A stretch of DNA of 64,000 nucleotides from Rubrivivax sp. (GCA_027489455.1 JAIXZR010000063.1:60786-124785), one strand, 5' to 3'. Positions 53,960 through 63,666 are shown, counted from the stretch's first letter. Numbers and translations: made by a program. The notes: generated from the sequence alone by a model not told the origin.

Positions 53960-54984
53960 GCGGCGCCCTCCACCGGGCGGCGTGCCGATTGCCGCACCAC
54001 CAGCGTTGCTGGCACCAGCACCTGCCCGCGCGAGACGGCGTCGTCTTCCAGCTGCTGCAGCAGGGTGCCCACGGTGGCTTCGATCATCGCCGTGGCGTCC
54101 TGCGCCACGGTCGTCAGCGCGTAGGAGCCCCAGGCCGCCTGCGGGACGTCGTCGTAGCCCACCACCGAGACGTCGTCCGGCACCCGCAGGCCCAGCTCCA
54201 GCCGCAGCACGTCCATCGCCGCGAAGGCCATGTGGTCGCTGGCGACAAACAGCGCGTCGGGCCGCTCACTGGCCGCCACCAGCGGGCCGAAGAGTTCGCG
54301 CGTGGCCTGGCGCGCGCGCTCGAAGTCGTAGTGCCCCACGGCACGCGCCACCACGCGCAAGCCGTGCTCGGCCAGGCCGTCGCGCAGGCCGCGTTCGCGG
54401 TCCTGGTTGGTGGATGTGTCCTCCGCGCCCGCCAGGTAGGCCACGCGCTGGTGGCCGCCTGCGGCCAGGAACTGCGCCACCGCCCGGCCGCCGCCGTGGT
54501 TGTCGCTGCTGACGGTGCTGACGCGCCCGGCCCGCGTGCTGCGGTTGAACATCACCACGGGGATGCGCGCGTCGGCGATCTCCTGCGCCAGGCGCGATGA
54601 CAGCTGCGTCGATGCCATCACGATGCCGTCGACCTGGTAGCGCATCAGCTCCACCAGCAGCTCGTCGGCGTCCTCGGTCTCGGTGATGAACAGCAGCACG
54701 TGGTAGCCGTCCTTCTGCAGCCGCTGCGAGAGCCGCTCCACCACCAGCGGGTAGAACTGGTTCTGCAGGTTGGACATCACCAGCGCGATCATGCGCGAGC
54801 GCCGCGTGCTCAGCGTGCGCGCGATGGCGTTGGGCCGGTAGCCCAGCTTGCGCGCCGCTTCCAGCACGCGGGCGCGCGTATCCGGCGCGACGCTGGCGCC
54901 CGGCGTGAAGGTGCGGCTGACGGCGGACTGGGACACCTCGGCCAGACGGGCCACATCGATCGAGGTCACGGGAGACTTGGCCAT
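53956..54984 (-). CDS. LacI-family transcriptional regulator
   Basis: 342 residues from ATG 54984. An alternative ATG at 55038 touches the SDR stop and would add 18 residues; the shorter form is preferred since the helix-turn-helix (TSIDVARLAEVSQSAVSRTF) normally starts within a few residues. A hinge helix (NAIARTLSTRRS) and a periplasmic-binding-protein-like sugar domain follow (MIALVMSNLQNQFYPLVVER, DGIVMAST, VVGYDDVPQAAWGSYALTTV). It lies inside the operon it probably represses. Candidate operators are at 57183-57198 and 58416-58450. Confidence 0.93.
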   Translation of the reverse strand: MAKSPVTSIDVARLAEVSQSAVSRTFTPGASVAPDTRARVLEAARKLGYRPNAIARTLSTRRSRMIALVMSNLQNQFYPLVVERLSQRLQKDGYHVLLFITETEDADELLVELMRYQVDGIVMASTQLSSRLAQEIADARIPVVMFNRSTRAGRVSTVSSDNHGGGRAVAQFLAAGGHQRVAYLAGAEDTSTNQDRERGLRDGLAEHGLRVVARAVGHYDFERARQATRELFGPLVAASERPDALFVASDHMAFAAMDVLRLELGLRVPDDVSVVGYDDVPQAAWGSYALTTVAQDATAMIEATVGTLLQQLEDDAVSRGQVLVPATLVVRQSARRPVEGAA

Positions 54985-55037
54985 GGCAGGGCCCGGGCGC
55001 GGCTGCGCGGGGCGATTCGGGTACGACACGGTCGCCA

Positions 55038-55805
55038 TCATGACGCGGTCCACCCGCCGTCGATCTTCAGCGCCGAGCCGGTGGCCATCGCCGAGGCATC
55101 GCAGGCCAGGAACAGCACCGCACCCGTGACGTCGTCCACCGCGCCCACCCGGCCCAGCGCGATCTGCGCGAGCACCTTCGCGCGGAACTCCGGCGCCTGC
55201 AGCCAGTGGGCCGTCATCGGCGTCTCGACAAAGGTGGGGCAGACGGTGTTGACGCGGATGCCGTGTGGCGCCCATTCCAGCGCCAGCGCCTTCGTCATGC
55301 CTTCCAGTGCGTGCTTGGTGGCGCAGTACAGGCTGCGCTGCGGCGCGCCCACGTGCCCCATTTGCGACGACATCTGCACGATGCTGCCGGGTAGCCCGGC
55401 GGCCTTCAGGCCGCGCGCCACCTCGCGGGCAACGAAGAACGCCGCCTTCACGTTCAGGGCCAGCAGGGCGTCGACGTCGTCCTCGGTCACGTCTTCGGCG
55501 GGCTTGGGGCGGTTGCCGCCGGCGTTGTTCACCAACACCTGGAAGGGCCCGTGCGCGGCCACGGCGCGCGCCACGGCGGGGGTGTCGGTGACGTCCAGCA
55601 CCAGGGCATGCGCCTTCAGGCCACGGTCGCGCAACGCGGCGGCGGCGCCTTCGATCTCGCTGCGGCTGCGCGCGGCCAGCCAGACCTCGGCACCGGCGCC
55701 CGCCAGCGCGCCGGCGCAGGCCAGGCCGATGCCGCGCCCGGCGCCGGTGACCAGCGCACGCCGGCCGTCCAGGCGGAACGAGGGGCCCGTGGGCAAGGCG
55801 CTCAT
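55038..55805 (-). CDS. short-chain dehydrogenase/reductase
   Basis: 255 residues. Cofactor motif TGAGRGIG, NNAGG, catalytic S in MSSQMG and YCATK. The AARSR segment after the second strand favours NADP+. Classical SDRs of this type act on sugar-derived or other secondary alcohols. It lies 22 bases after the histidinol-dehydrogenase-like gene, so the two dehydrogenases probably act in sequence on the same carbon skeleton. Confidence 0.93.
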   Translation of the reverse strand: MSALPTGPSFRLDGRRALVTGAGRGIGLACAGALAGAGAEVWLAARSRSEIEGAAAALRDRGLKAHALVLDVTDTPAVARAVAAHGPFQVLVNNAGGNRPKPAEDVTEDDVDALLALNVKAAFFVAREVARGLKAAGLPGSIVQMSSQMGHVGAPQRSLYCATKHALEGMTKALALEWAPHGIRVNTVCPTFVETPMTAHWLQAPEFRAKVLAQIALGRVGAVDDVTGAVLFLACDASAMATGSALKIDGGWTAS

Positions 55806-55827
55806 CGCGACTGCAGCGGCCAGAGGC

Positions 55828-57147
55828 TCAATCCGCCGCCGGCACGGGCTGGTACCAGGGCAGGCCGGGCTGGCCGCCGTAGCGGCGCACGCGCAGATTG
55901 GCCTGCTCGCCGTGGCCGGCGAAGTTCTCCATGTGGCACAGGCGCGAGCACACCGCGCCGATGCGGGCGCTGGCCTCGTCCGTCAGCACGCGCTGGTAGG
56001 TGCAGGTCTTGAGGAACTTGCCCACCCACAGCCCGCCCGTGTAGCGCGCCGCGCCGTTGGTGGGCAGGGTGTGGTTGGTGCCGATGACCTTGTCGCCGAA
56101 GCTCACGTTGGTGCGCGGGCCCAGGAACAGCGCGCCGTAGTTGCGCATGTTTTGCAGGAACCAGTCGGGCTCGCGCGTCATCACCTGCACGTGTTCGCTG
56201 GCGATGCGGTCGGCTTCGGCCAACATCTCTTCGCGCGTGTCGCAGACGATCACCTCGCCATGGTCGGCCCAGCTTTGCCGCGCAATGGCCGCGGTGGGCA
56301 GGATGCGCAGTTGGCGCTCCACCTCGGCCATCGTGGCGTGGGCGAGGGCTTCGCTGTCGGTCAGCAGAACCGCGGGCGAGGTGGGGCCGTGCTCGGCCTG
56401 GCCCAGAAGGTCGACGGCGCACATCTCGCCGTCGACACTGTCGTCGGCGATCACCAGCGTCTCGGTGGGCCCGGCGAAGAGGTCGATGCCCACGCGGCCG
56501 TAGAGCTGGCGCTTGGCTTCGGCCACGTACTGGTTGCCCGGGCCCACCAGCATGTCCACCGGGGCGATGCTTTGCGTGCCCAGCGCCATGGCCGCCACGG
56601 CCTGCACACCGCCCAGCACCAGGATCTGGTCGGCCCCGGCAAAGTGCATCGCCGCGACGATGGCCGGGTGCGGCGCGCCCTGGAACGGCGGCGCGGTGGC
56701 CACCACGCGCGGCACGCCCGCCACCTTGGCGGTGAGCACGCTCATGTGCGCGCTGGCGATCAGCGGGTACTTGCCGCCGGGCACATAGCAGCCCACCGCG
56801 CCCACCGGGATGTGCTTGTGGCCCAGCACCACGCCGGGCAGGGTCTCGACCTCGATCTCGCGCATCGAATCGCGCTGCAGCTGCGCGAAGTGGCGGATCT
56901 GCGTCTGCGCGAAGCGGATGTCCTCGGTCTCGCGCGGGCTCAGCTGCTTCACCGCGGCTTCGATCTGCGCCTGCGTGAGCGTGAAGTCGGCCGGGTCCCA
57001 CTGGTCGAACTTCTGCGAGCAGCGGCGCACCGCGGCATCGCCTTCGGCTTCGATCTCGCGCAGCAGGGTTTCGACGGTCTGCCGCACCTGGTGGTCGGCG
57101 GCGGCATGGGCGGCGGCGCTCTGGCCGCGCTTGAGGAAGCGGATCAT
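55828..57147 (-). CDS. histidinol-dehydrogenase-family enzyme, catabolic type
   Basis: 439 residues. HisD-family signatures: [53 protein letters not shown] and [20 protein letters not shown]. HisD-like enzymes oxidise a primary alcohol to a carboxylate in two NAD+ steps and bind zinc. No other his genes are present, and the [15 protein letters not shown] end resembles the catabolic group that includes sulfopropanediol dehydrogenase (HpsN), so a role in oxidising a polyol or related alcohol is likelier than histidine synthesis. It heads a promoter segment containing a perfect 16-bp palindrome. Confidence 0.88.
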   Translation of the reverse strand: MIRFLKRGQSAAAHAAADHQVRQTVETLLREIEAEGDAAVRRCSQKFDQWDPADFTLTQAQIEAAVKQLSPRETEDIRFAQTQIRHFAQLQRDSMREIEVETLPGVVLGHKHIPVGAVGCYVPGGKYPLIASAHMSVLTAKVAGVPRVVATAPPFQGAPHPAIVAAMHFAGADQILVLGGVQAVAAMALGTQSIAPVDMLVGPGNQYVAEAKRQLYGRVGIDLFAGPTETLVIADDSVDGEMCAVDLLGQAEHGPTSPAVLLTDSEALAHATMAEVERQLRILPTAAIARQSWADHGEVIVCDTREEMLAEADRIASEHVQVMTREPDWFLQNMRNYGALFLGPRTNVSFGDKVIGTNHTLPTNGAARYTGGLWVGKFLKTCTYQRVLTDEASARIGAVCSRLCHMENFAGHGEQANLRVRRYGGQPGLPWYQPVPAAD

Positions 57148-57182
57148 GGGGTCTCCGTGGGTGCCTTCACTGGCAGGGCGCG

Positions 57183-57198
57183 CTGCATACGTATGCAG
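57183..57198. promoter_or_regulatory. perfect 16-bp LacI-type operator
   Basis: CTGCATACGTATGCAG is a perfect palindrome with the central CG typical of LacI-family sites. It lies 35-50 bases upstream of the HisD-like gene in a 128-base gap. The core TGCATACG recurs at 58433-58440. Likely bound by the LacI protein at 53956. Confidence 0.7.
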
Positions 57199-57275
57199 TC
57201 CGCATGCTGACGGACAGCGGCGGCGCCGTCAAGCCCGCCAGCGTGCGTCGGCGGCCCGGGAAAACACCCGGCCCC

Positions 57276-58373
57276 TCAGGCCCCGGCTTGCAGCGGCGCC
57301 AGCAGGTCCACGTCCATCTGCAGCATCAGGTGCGGCAGGTCGATGAGCACCCAGTTCTCGGTCAGCAGCTGCCCGTCGTGGCGCCACCAGTCCATCACGC
57401 GCATGCCGATGCGCCGGCCGGTGGCGGGCACGCCCAGATAGTCGCCCGCGTGCGTGGCCACCACGCTGGGCCAGCCGGTGGAGCCGACGTACTGGCCTTC
57501 GGCGACACGGGCGCGGTGGCCATTCCCGCGGCGGTCCGGGAAGGCATGCAGGAACGGACCCTGGTGGTGCCGCTGGAAGCCGCCCACGCCGCGGCTGCTG
57601 CCGATGCCGCAGGGCCCGTACCACATCATGTTCGGGTGCCAGAAGCGCGGCATGTCCATCGAATCGAGGTTCTTGCCGTCGAAGCTGGCCAGGCCGGCGA
57701 ACATCTGCAGCACCAGGCGCATGCTGGTGTCGGCGGCGGCCGGGTCGCTGGGTTGCAGCATCAGGCCGTCGTGCGGCGCGGGGCCGGGCACCAGCCATTC
57801 CAGCCCGCGGCTGGGCGGCAGCAGGCGCTGGCCGGCCTGGCGCGCCAGGTCGACGATGTCCAGCAGCACGCGCGCTTCGGTCACCCGGCCGGGCTGGCCT
57901 GGGGCGCCGGGCCGCCAGCGGTAGAACTCGCCGAAGCGCAACGCGGCGGGCTCGCCCGTGGGGGCGATGCCGAGCCAGGGCCGCTTGAAGGTGCCCAGGT
58001 AATGGCCGGTGGTGGTGGCCCACCAGCCTTCGCCGCGCACGTCGGGCGGTGAGTGGCCGACGGCGCCTTCGGGCGGGCTCTGCCAGCGGCCGGCAAAGAA
58101 CAGGTCGCAGCGGCGCTCGAGATCAGGAAAGGCGGCTTGCAGTGGCCCGTAGAACTGCTCGGCCACGGCGTCGGCGCCGGTCAGCTCGTTGATGGGATGG
58201 GACACATGCCATCGCGCCTGCGGCCCCAGGTGCTGCTGCAGGGTCTGCTGCATCCGCGGGCCGGGCAGGCCTTGCAGCAGCTGCCAGACATCGCGCTTGC
58301 AGGCCGCGAGCTGTTGCGCGTGCTCGGCCGGCGAGAGGGTGCCGGTGTCGACCGGGCTGGGCGTGGGGTTCAT
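57276..58373 (-). CDS. tandem SnoaL-like protein, second copy
   Basis: 365 residues with two NTF2/SnoaL-type halves (INELTGADAVAEQFYGPLQA to about 180; LQMFAGLASFDGKNLDSMDM to about 345). The second half contains FWHPNMMWYGPCGIG and ATHAGDYLGVPATGR, which match SnoaL-like polyketide-cyclase-type proteins. It is only distantly similar to the 316-residue protein at 53009. It is the first minus-strand gene facing the TonB receptor across a shared operator region and probably takes part in the same pathway. Confidence 0.75.
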   Translation of the reverse strand: MNPTPSPVDTGTLSPAEHAQQLAACKRDVWQLLQGLPGPRMQQTLQQHLGPQARWHVSHPINELTGADAVAEQFYGPLQAAFPDLERRCDLFFAGRWQSPPEGAVGHSPPDVRGEGWWATTTGHYLGTFKRPWLGIAPTGEPAALRFGEFYRWRPGAPGQPGRVTEARVLLDIVDLARQAGQRLLPPSRGLEWLVPGPAPHDGLMLQPSDPAAADTSMRLVLQMFAGLASFDGKNLDSMDMPRFWHPNMMWYGPCGIGSSRGVGGFQRHHQGPFLHAFPDRRGNGHRARVAEGQYVGSTGWPSVVATHAGDYLGVPATGRRIGMRVMDWWRHDGQLLTENWVLIDLPHLMLQMDVDLLAPLQAGA

Positions 58374-58415
58374 GGGCTTCTCCGCAACGCCGCCGGCTCA
58401 GGGTTTGCGCGAACG

Positions 58416-58450
58416 ACGTTGCAAAATGGTACTGCATACGCTTGCAACGT
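58416..58450. promoter_or_regulatory. compound operator between SnoaL and TonB-receptor genes
   Basis: CTGCATACGCTTGCAA (58432-58447) matches the operator at 57183 at 12 of the 14 positions of its TGCATACGTATGCA core. It overlaps a perfect inverted repeat, ACGTTGCAA (58416-58424) and TTGCAACGT (58442-58450), with 17 bases between. The site lies in the 210-base divergent gap and could control both directions. Confidence 0.6.
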
Positions 58451-58583
58451 GAAACCGCTGCATGCACACTGCGGCGCCAGCGGCACGGGTGTGCCGCCGG
58501 TGGTGAGTGCCGCACGCGCATCCACGCGCAGCCCCGGCATGGCCTGCCCCCGGTTTCCTCGATCGACCTGACGGAGTCTTGGC

Positions 58584-61232
58584 ATGAAGAAGATGATGCA
58601 GCTGGCACTGGCCAGGGACGTGGCGGCGGCACTGGCAGCCTGGGGCCTGCTGGGCGGTGTGGCGATGGCGCAGACGCCGGCCACTCCGGCGGCGGCTCCG
58701 GCGGCGGCCGACAACGGCCAGATCACCACCGTCACGGTCACAGCCAACCGGCGCATCGAAGACCAGCAGAAGGTCAGCACCTCGGTCACGGCGCTGTCGG
58801 CCGAAAAGCTGGCCGACCGCAACATCGTCGACATCTCGCAGTTCGAAGGCCTGGTGCCGGGCTTCACCTTCGGCCGCAGCGGTGCCGATGCCCGCCCCGC
58901 GATGCGCGGCGTGCGCACCGAGGCCGTGCAGCAGAACGCCGACCCGACCATCGGCTTCTTCATCGACGGCATCTACAAGAGCCGCCCCAGCCAGGCACTG
59001 GCCAGCTTCGTCGACCTGGAGCGCGTGGAAGTTCAGCGCGGCCCGCAGGGCACGCTGTTCGGCCGCAACACCTTCGGCGGCAACATCGTGCTGACGACGG
59101 CCAAGCCGCAGCTGGGCGAGACCAGTGCCGAAGGCAGCGTGCTGCTGGGCAGCTTCAAGCGCGCGCGGCTGGAAGCCGCCGGCAACCTGCCGCTGGGTAA
59201 CGCCGTGGCGCTGCGCATCGCCGGCGCGGTGGAGAAATCCGACGGCTACGTGAAGAACGACTTCAACAAGGCCGCCGACCTGTTCGACCAGGACCTGCGC
59301 TATGTGCGCGCTTCGCTGAAGTTCAAGCCCGACAACCGCTTCGAAGCGGTGGTGAAGGTGGACGCCACCGAGCAGCGCGGCAATGGCGCCGGCGCCTTCA
59401 GCTACTTCCAGATCGGCACCTACCTGGAAGGCGGCTGCCGCCCGCTGCTGAACAGCACCTTCTACGCGCTGAACGGCCGCGCCGGCCTGACCGATGGCAC
59501 GCCGGACTGCACGCGCACGCAGACCGTGCCCGGCGGCGCCGCAGCCGGTACCACGGCCGATGTCGGCCGGCCCATCTACAGCCCGGGCAACGTCTGGCGC
59601 GTGGAGAACGACTACCAGAGCCAGCAGAAGCTTTCTGACGCCAGCTTCACGGCCGACGTGTCGTACAAGTTCGACGCCTTCAGCCTGAAGTCCATCACGG
59701 GCTACACCGACTTTTCGGTGCTGCGCACGGTGGACCAGGACTTCTCGCGCGAGAGCATCGCCGTCAGCTACGAACGCACGAAGAACAAGGCGTTCTCGCA
59801 GGAGTTCCAGATCCTGTCCGAAGGCGCCGGGCCGCTGGGCTATGTGGCCGGCGTCTACTACTTCAAGGACAAGACCGACAACCTGGGCGTGTTCCAGTCG
59901 CTGCGCCGCAGCGTGGGCAATGGCAGCGCCGACACGGCAGTTTCTGAAACCGATTCGCGCGCCGTCTACGGCCAGCTCAGCTTCAAGGCCATGACCGACC
60001 TGACGCTGACGGCCGGCCTGCGCTACACCGTCGACAAGAAGAAGTACAAGTTCGCCAACCGCAACTCGGTCTCGCCGATCAGCACGAACCTGGCTGACCC
60101 GGACCCGAAGTTCGGCTCGCTGGACGAGCTGGTGGCCGGCGATGCGGCCTTCGGCGCAGCCGGCGTCACCAATTGCGGCACGGCGGTGGGCGGCTTCCCG
60201 GCCGGCGCCGTGGTGCCAGGGGCCAACTGCGGCGGCACCGGGAACAACACCTTCTTCGGCGCAACGTACACGCCAGTGGAGTTCAAGAAGACCACCGGCC
60301 GCCTGGCCGCGGAATACAACCTCAGCCGCGATCAGCTGCTCTACATCAGCTACAGCACCGGCTTTTCCAGTGGCGGCTTCAACGGCAGCCAGACGGCGCT
60401 GATCACCGAAGCTACGCGCACCTTCAACCCGCAGGAAGTGACGGCCATCGAGATCGGCTCGAAGAACCGCTTCCTGAACAACACCCTGCAGGTGAACGCC
60501 GCGCTGTTCACCAACCGCTACACCGACCAGCAGGAGCAGCGCCAGGTGCCCGTGGGCCTGACGACGGCCTCGCTGCTGTTCAACGCCGCCAAGAGCAAGG
60601 CCAACGGCCTGGACCTGGAAGCCGAGTGGCGCGTCACGCGCGACTTCACCGTCGGCGGCACGCTGTCGGTGCTGGACGCCAAGTACACCAGCTTCCCCGA
60701 CGCGCCGGGCCCGATCGCCATCACCCAGCTCATCAGCACGCCGGGCACCCCGGCCACGGTGGTCAACGGCGTCACCATCGCGCCGGCCGGGCAGACGCGC
60801 ATCTACGCCCCGGGCTACAACTGCGGCCTGATCAATGGCACGGGCGTGGGCGGCATCCCGCAGGCCTTCGGCTGCGACCTGACCGGCAACAAGATCCCCT
60901 ACGCCGCCGACACCTCGGGCTCGGTCTACGCCAGCTACACCATCGGCCTGGGCAGCCTGGGCACGTTGACGCCCACCGTCATCGCCAACTTCAACAGCGG
61001 CTACTACGGCCAGATCTACAACGTCGCGGCCGAGAAGGTGGGCAGCTACGTCAAGACCGACATCAAGCTCAACTGGAAGCTCAACGAAGGCCTGAGCGTG
61101 CAGGGCTTCATCGATAACGCCAGCAACAAGCAGGTCGTCAACCGCTTCGTCTGGGGCGGCGGCAGCACGCTGCAGGCCAGCGCTGCCGCGCCGCGCACCT
61201 TCGGCGTGAAGCTCAGCTACCGCTGGTTCTGA
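58584..61232 (+). CDS. TonB-dependent outer-membrane receptor
   Basis: 882 residues; GGAG lies seven bases before ATG 58584. A signal peptide ends near AMAQ. A TonB-box-like ITTVTVTANRR is followed by the plug domain (RRIEDQQKVSTSVTALSAEK, VEVQRGPQGTLFGRN, GGNIVLTTAKP) and a 22-strand-type barrel, ending GVKLSYRWF with the terminal aromatic residue needed for insertion. No N-terminal FecA-like signalling domain. Sequence style is that of sugar or aromatic-compound receptors of sphingomonads and betaproteobacteria. It shares the operator region with the catabolic operon and precedes galT and galK, so it probably imports the substrate of that pathway. Confidence 0.92.
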   Translation: MKKMMQLALARDVAAALAAWGLLGGVAMAQTPATPAAAPAAADNGQITTVTVTANRRIEDQQKVSTSVTALSAEKLADRNIVDISQFEGLVPGFTFGRSGADARPAMRGVRTEAVQQNADPTIGFFIDGIYKSRPSQALASFVDLERVEVQRGPQGTLFGRNTFGGNIVLTTAKPQLGETSAEGSVLLGSFKRARLEAAGNLPLGNAVALRIAGAVEKSDGYVKNDFNKAADLFDQDLRYVRASLKFKPDNRFEAVVKVDATEQRGNGAGAFSYFQIGTYLEGGCRPLLNSTFYALNGRAGLTDGTPDCTRTQTVPGGAAAGTTADVGRPIYSPGNVWRVENDYQSQQKLSDASFTADVSYKFDAFSLKSITGYTDFSVLRTVDQDFSRESIAVSYERTKNKAFSQEFQILSEGAGPLGYVAGVYYFKDKTDNLGVFQSLRRSVGNGSADTAVSETDSRAVYGQLSFKAMTDLTLTAGLRYTVDKKKYKFANRNSVSPISTNLADPDPKFGSLDELVAGDAAFGAAGVTNCGTAVGGFPAGAVVPGANCGGTGNNTFFGATYTPVEFKKTTGRLAAEYNLSRDQLLYISYSTGFSSGGFNGSQTALITEATRTFNPQEVTAIEIGSKNRFLNNTLQVNAALFTNRYTDQQEQRQVPVGLTTASLLFNAAKSKANGLDLEAEWRVTRDFTVGGTLSVLDAKYTSFPDAPGPIAITQLISTPGTPATVVNGVTIAPAGQTRIYAPGYNCGLINGTGVGGIPQAFGCDLTGNKIPYAADTSGSVYASYTIGLGSLGTLTPTVIANFNSGYYGQIYNVAAEKVGSYVKTDIKLNWKLNEGLSVQGFIDNASNKQVVNRFVWGGGSTLQASAAAPRTFGVKLSYRWF

Positions 61233-61277
61233 CGACGGGCCGGTAACGCCGCTGCGCGCCCGGCCCCGCCGCCCGCG

Positions 61278-62369
61278 ATGACGCTGGCCCTGCCCCTGAC
61301 CATGCCGGAGGTGCCGCACCGGCGGCGCAACCCGCTCAACGGGCAGTGGGTGCTGGTGTCGCCGCAGCGCGCACTGCGGCCCTGGCAGGGCGCGGCCGAG
61401 CCCGCTGACGCGGCCCCGCGCAGCCCGCATGACGCGCAGTGCCACCTGTGCCCGGGCAACGCCCGTGCGAACGGGCAGGTGAACCCCGTCTACCGCGGGC
61501 CTTGGGTGTTTGCCAACGACTTCAGCGCGCTGCTGCCCGCACCCGTCGAAGGCGCGTCCACGGCGGCCGACGGCGACGATCTTCTGCAAGCCCAGCCCGT
61601 GGCCGGCGACTGCCGGGTCGTCTGCTATTCGCCCGACCATGCCGCCACGCTGGCCGAACTGGACCTGCCCGCCGTGCGCGCGGTGGTGCAGACCTGGTGC
61701 GACGAGACCGCCGCCCTGGGCCGCCAGTGGCGCTGGGTGCAGGTGTTCGAAAACAAGGGCGAAGCCATGGGCTGTTCCAGCCCGCACCCGCACGGCCAGA
61801 TCTGGGCGGGTGATTTCCTGCCGCACGAGCCGGCACTGGAAGATGCCCACCAGGCCGCCTACCACCAGCGCCACGCCCGCCCGCTGCTACTGGACCTGGC
61901 GCGCCGGGAAGAGGCCGATGGCCAGCGCGTGGTGCTGCGCACGGATCACTGGCTGGTCGTCGTGCCCTGGTGGGCGACCTGGCCCTTCGAGACCCTGCTG
62001 CTGCCGCGCTTTGCGGTGCAGCGCCTGCCGCAACTGACGGCCGCGCAGCGTGACGATCTGGCGCTGGCCCTGCAGGGGCTGACCGTGCGCTACGACAACC
62101 TGTTCGGCTGCGCCTTCCCATATTCGATGGGTTGGCACGGTGCGCCTTTCGCTGGCGCGGCATCCAGGGTGGCCGATCCGGCATCCGACCTGCCGCACTG
62201 GCAACTGCACGCGCACTTCTACCCGCCGCTGCTGCGTTCGGCCCGGGTACGCAAGTTCATGGTCGGCTACGAGATGCTGGCCGAAGCACAGCGCGACCTC
62301 ACGCCCGAACAGGCGGCGCAGCGGCTGCGGGCCCTGCCAGCCGCGCACTACCGGCAGCGGCAGGCATGA
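61278..62369 (+). CDS. galT: galactose-1-phosphate uridylyltransferase
   Basis: 363 residues. The active-site triad is in CSSPHPHGQIWA, with the covalent histidine in HPH. Zinc-type ligands CHLCPGN and the early RRNPLNGQWVLVSPQR are those of class I GalT. It exchanges UDP between UDP-glucose and galactose-1-phosphate in the Leloir pathway. The next gene, galK, overlaps it by four bases (ATGA). No galE or galM is seen in the window. Confidence 0.95.
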   Translation: MTLALPLTMPEVPHRRRNPLNGQWVLVSPQRALRPWQGAAEPADAAPRSPHDAQCHLCPGNARANGQVNPVYRGPWVFANDFSALLPAPVEGASTAADGDDLLQAQPVAGDCRVVCYSPDHAATLAELDLPAVRAVVQTWCDETAALGRQWRWVQVFENKGEAMGCSSPHPHGQIWAGDFLPHEPALEDAHQAAYHQRHARPLLLDLARREEADGQRVVLRTDHWLVVVPWWATWPFETLLLPRFAVQRLPQLTAAQRDDLALALQGLTVRYDNLFGCAFPYSMGWHGAPFAGAASRVADPASDLPHWQLHAHFYPPLLRSARVRKFMVGYEMLAEAQRDLTPEQAAQRLRALPAAHYRQRQA

Positions 62370-63574
62370 GCGTTCCCGTGACCTCGACCCCGGCTTTTCC
62401 GCGCCTGCTGGCGGCTTTCGGCGACCACTTCGGTGGCGCGCCGGCGCTGGTGGCGCGCGCCCCCGGGCGGGTGAACCTGATCGGCGAGCACACCGACTAC
62501 AACGACGGCTTCGTGCTGCCCTGCGCCATCGGTTTCCAGACCCAGGTGGCCTTGCGCCCGCGCACGGACGGCGCCGTGCGGGTGCTGGCGCTGGACGCTG
62601 CCGCCGCGGCCGGTGCGCCGCAGGCCACGGCCATGGACGAGTTTCTTGCCCAGGCCCGGCCCGCCCGCGCGCACCAAGGTGGCTGGCGCGACTACGTGCG
62701 CGGCATGGTGGCGGCACTCGTGCGCCAGGGCCTGGCCCCGGGCGGCGCCGACCTGGCCATCGCTGGCGACGTGCCGCAGGGCGCGGGGCTGTCGTCATCG
62801 GCCTCGCTGCTGGTGGCGCTGGGGCAGGCCTTTGCCTTGGCAGCCGCGGCGGCCGGGCGCAGCGCGCCCACGGCAGCAGACCTGGCGCTGCTGGCCCAGC
62901 GCGTCGAGAACGACGACGTGGGCTGCCAGTGCGGCGTGATGGACCCGCTGGCCAGCGCCTGCGGCGTGGCCGGCCACGCGTTGCTGCTGGACTGCCGCAG
63001 CCTGGCCCTGACGCCCGTGCCGCTGGCCAGCGGGCTGGCGGTGCTGGTGGTCGATTCAGGCCAGCGCCGTGGCCTGGTCGACAGCGCCTACAACCTGCGC
63101 CGCCAGCAGTGCGAAGCCGCGGCGCAGCACTTCGGTGTCGCGGCCCTGCGCGATCTCGATGCCACCCGCCTGGCAGCCGGTGGCCACGGCCTGGACCCGG
63201 TGAGCCTGCGCCGCGCGCGCCATGTCGTGACCGAAAACGAACGCACGTTGCAGGCCACTGCGGCCTTGCGCGCCGGTGACGTGCCAGCGCTGGCGCGCCT
63301 GATGGCGGCTTCGCACGCGTCGATGCGCGACGACTTCGAGATCACCACGCCGGCCATCGATGCGCTGGTGGACGCCCTGGCCGCGGTGCTGGGCAGCGAT
63401 GGCGGCGTGCGCATGACGGGCGGCGGCTTCGGCGGCTGCGTCGTGGCCGTGGCCCGCAAGCCGGCGGCCCAGCGTGCGCTGCAGGCCGTGGCCGCCTGGC
63501 CCGCTGCGCTTTCTGGCGCGCCGCTGCGGGCCTGGCTGTGCGAGCCTGCGGCCGGTGCCGGGCCCTGCAGCTGA
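62366..63574 (+). CDS. galK: galactokinase
   Basis: 402 residues from ATG 62366 overlapping the galT stop. GHMP-kinase motifs: the galactokinase signature APGRVNLIGEHTDYNDGFVL, ATP loop VPQGAGLSSSASLLVAL, the catalytic aspartate region CQCGVMDPLAS and the C-terminal RMTGGGFGGCVVAV. It phosphorylates galactose at C1 for GalT. Coupling to the TonB-receptor gene upstream suggests that a galactose-containing compound is taken up. Confidence 0.95.
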   Translation: MSVPVTSTPAFPRLLAAFGDHFGGAPALVARAPGRVNLIGEHTDYNDGFVLPCAIGFQTQVALRPRTDGAVRVLALDAAAAAGAPQATAMDEFLAQARPARAHQGGWRDYVRGMVAALVRQGLAPGGADLAIAGDVPQGAGLSSSASLLVALGQAFALAAAAAGRSAPTAADLALLAQRVENDDVGCQCGVMDPLASACGVAGHALLLDCRSLALTPVPLASGLAVLVVDSGQRRGLVDSAYNLRRQQCEAAAQHFGVAALRDLDATRLAAGGHGLDPVSLRRARHVVTENERTLQATAALRAGDVPALARLMAASHASMRDDFEITTPAIDALVDALAAVLGSDGGVRMTGGGFGGCVVAVARKPAAQRALQAVAAWPAALSGAPLRAWLCEPAAGAGPCS

Positions 63575-63666
63575 TGGCGCCGGACTGCGCCGCAGGGCCC
63601 TTCGCACTTCCCGTTCGTCCCGGCCGCTTTTCCTGACCCCACCCCTACCGAATGGAGAGCCCTTCC

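Noticed and set aside
55828..57147. Histidine biosynthesis hisD
   Set aside because: No other his genes are adjacent, the gene lies in a LacI-controlled catabolic operon with an importer, and its C-terminal motifs fit the catabolic group.
58398..61874. 1158-codon frame antisense to the TonB-receptor gene
   Set aside because: The receptor has a signal peptide, plug and barrel motifs; the antisense frame has none and is a high-GC artefact.
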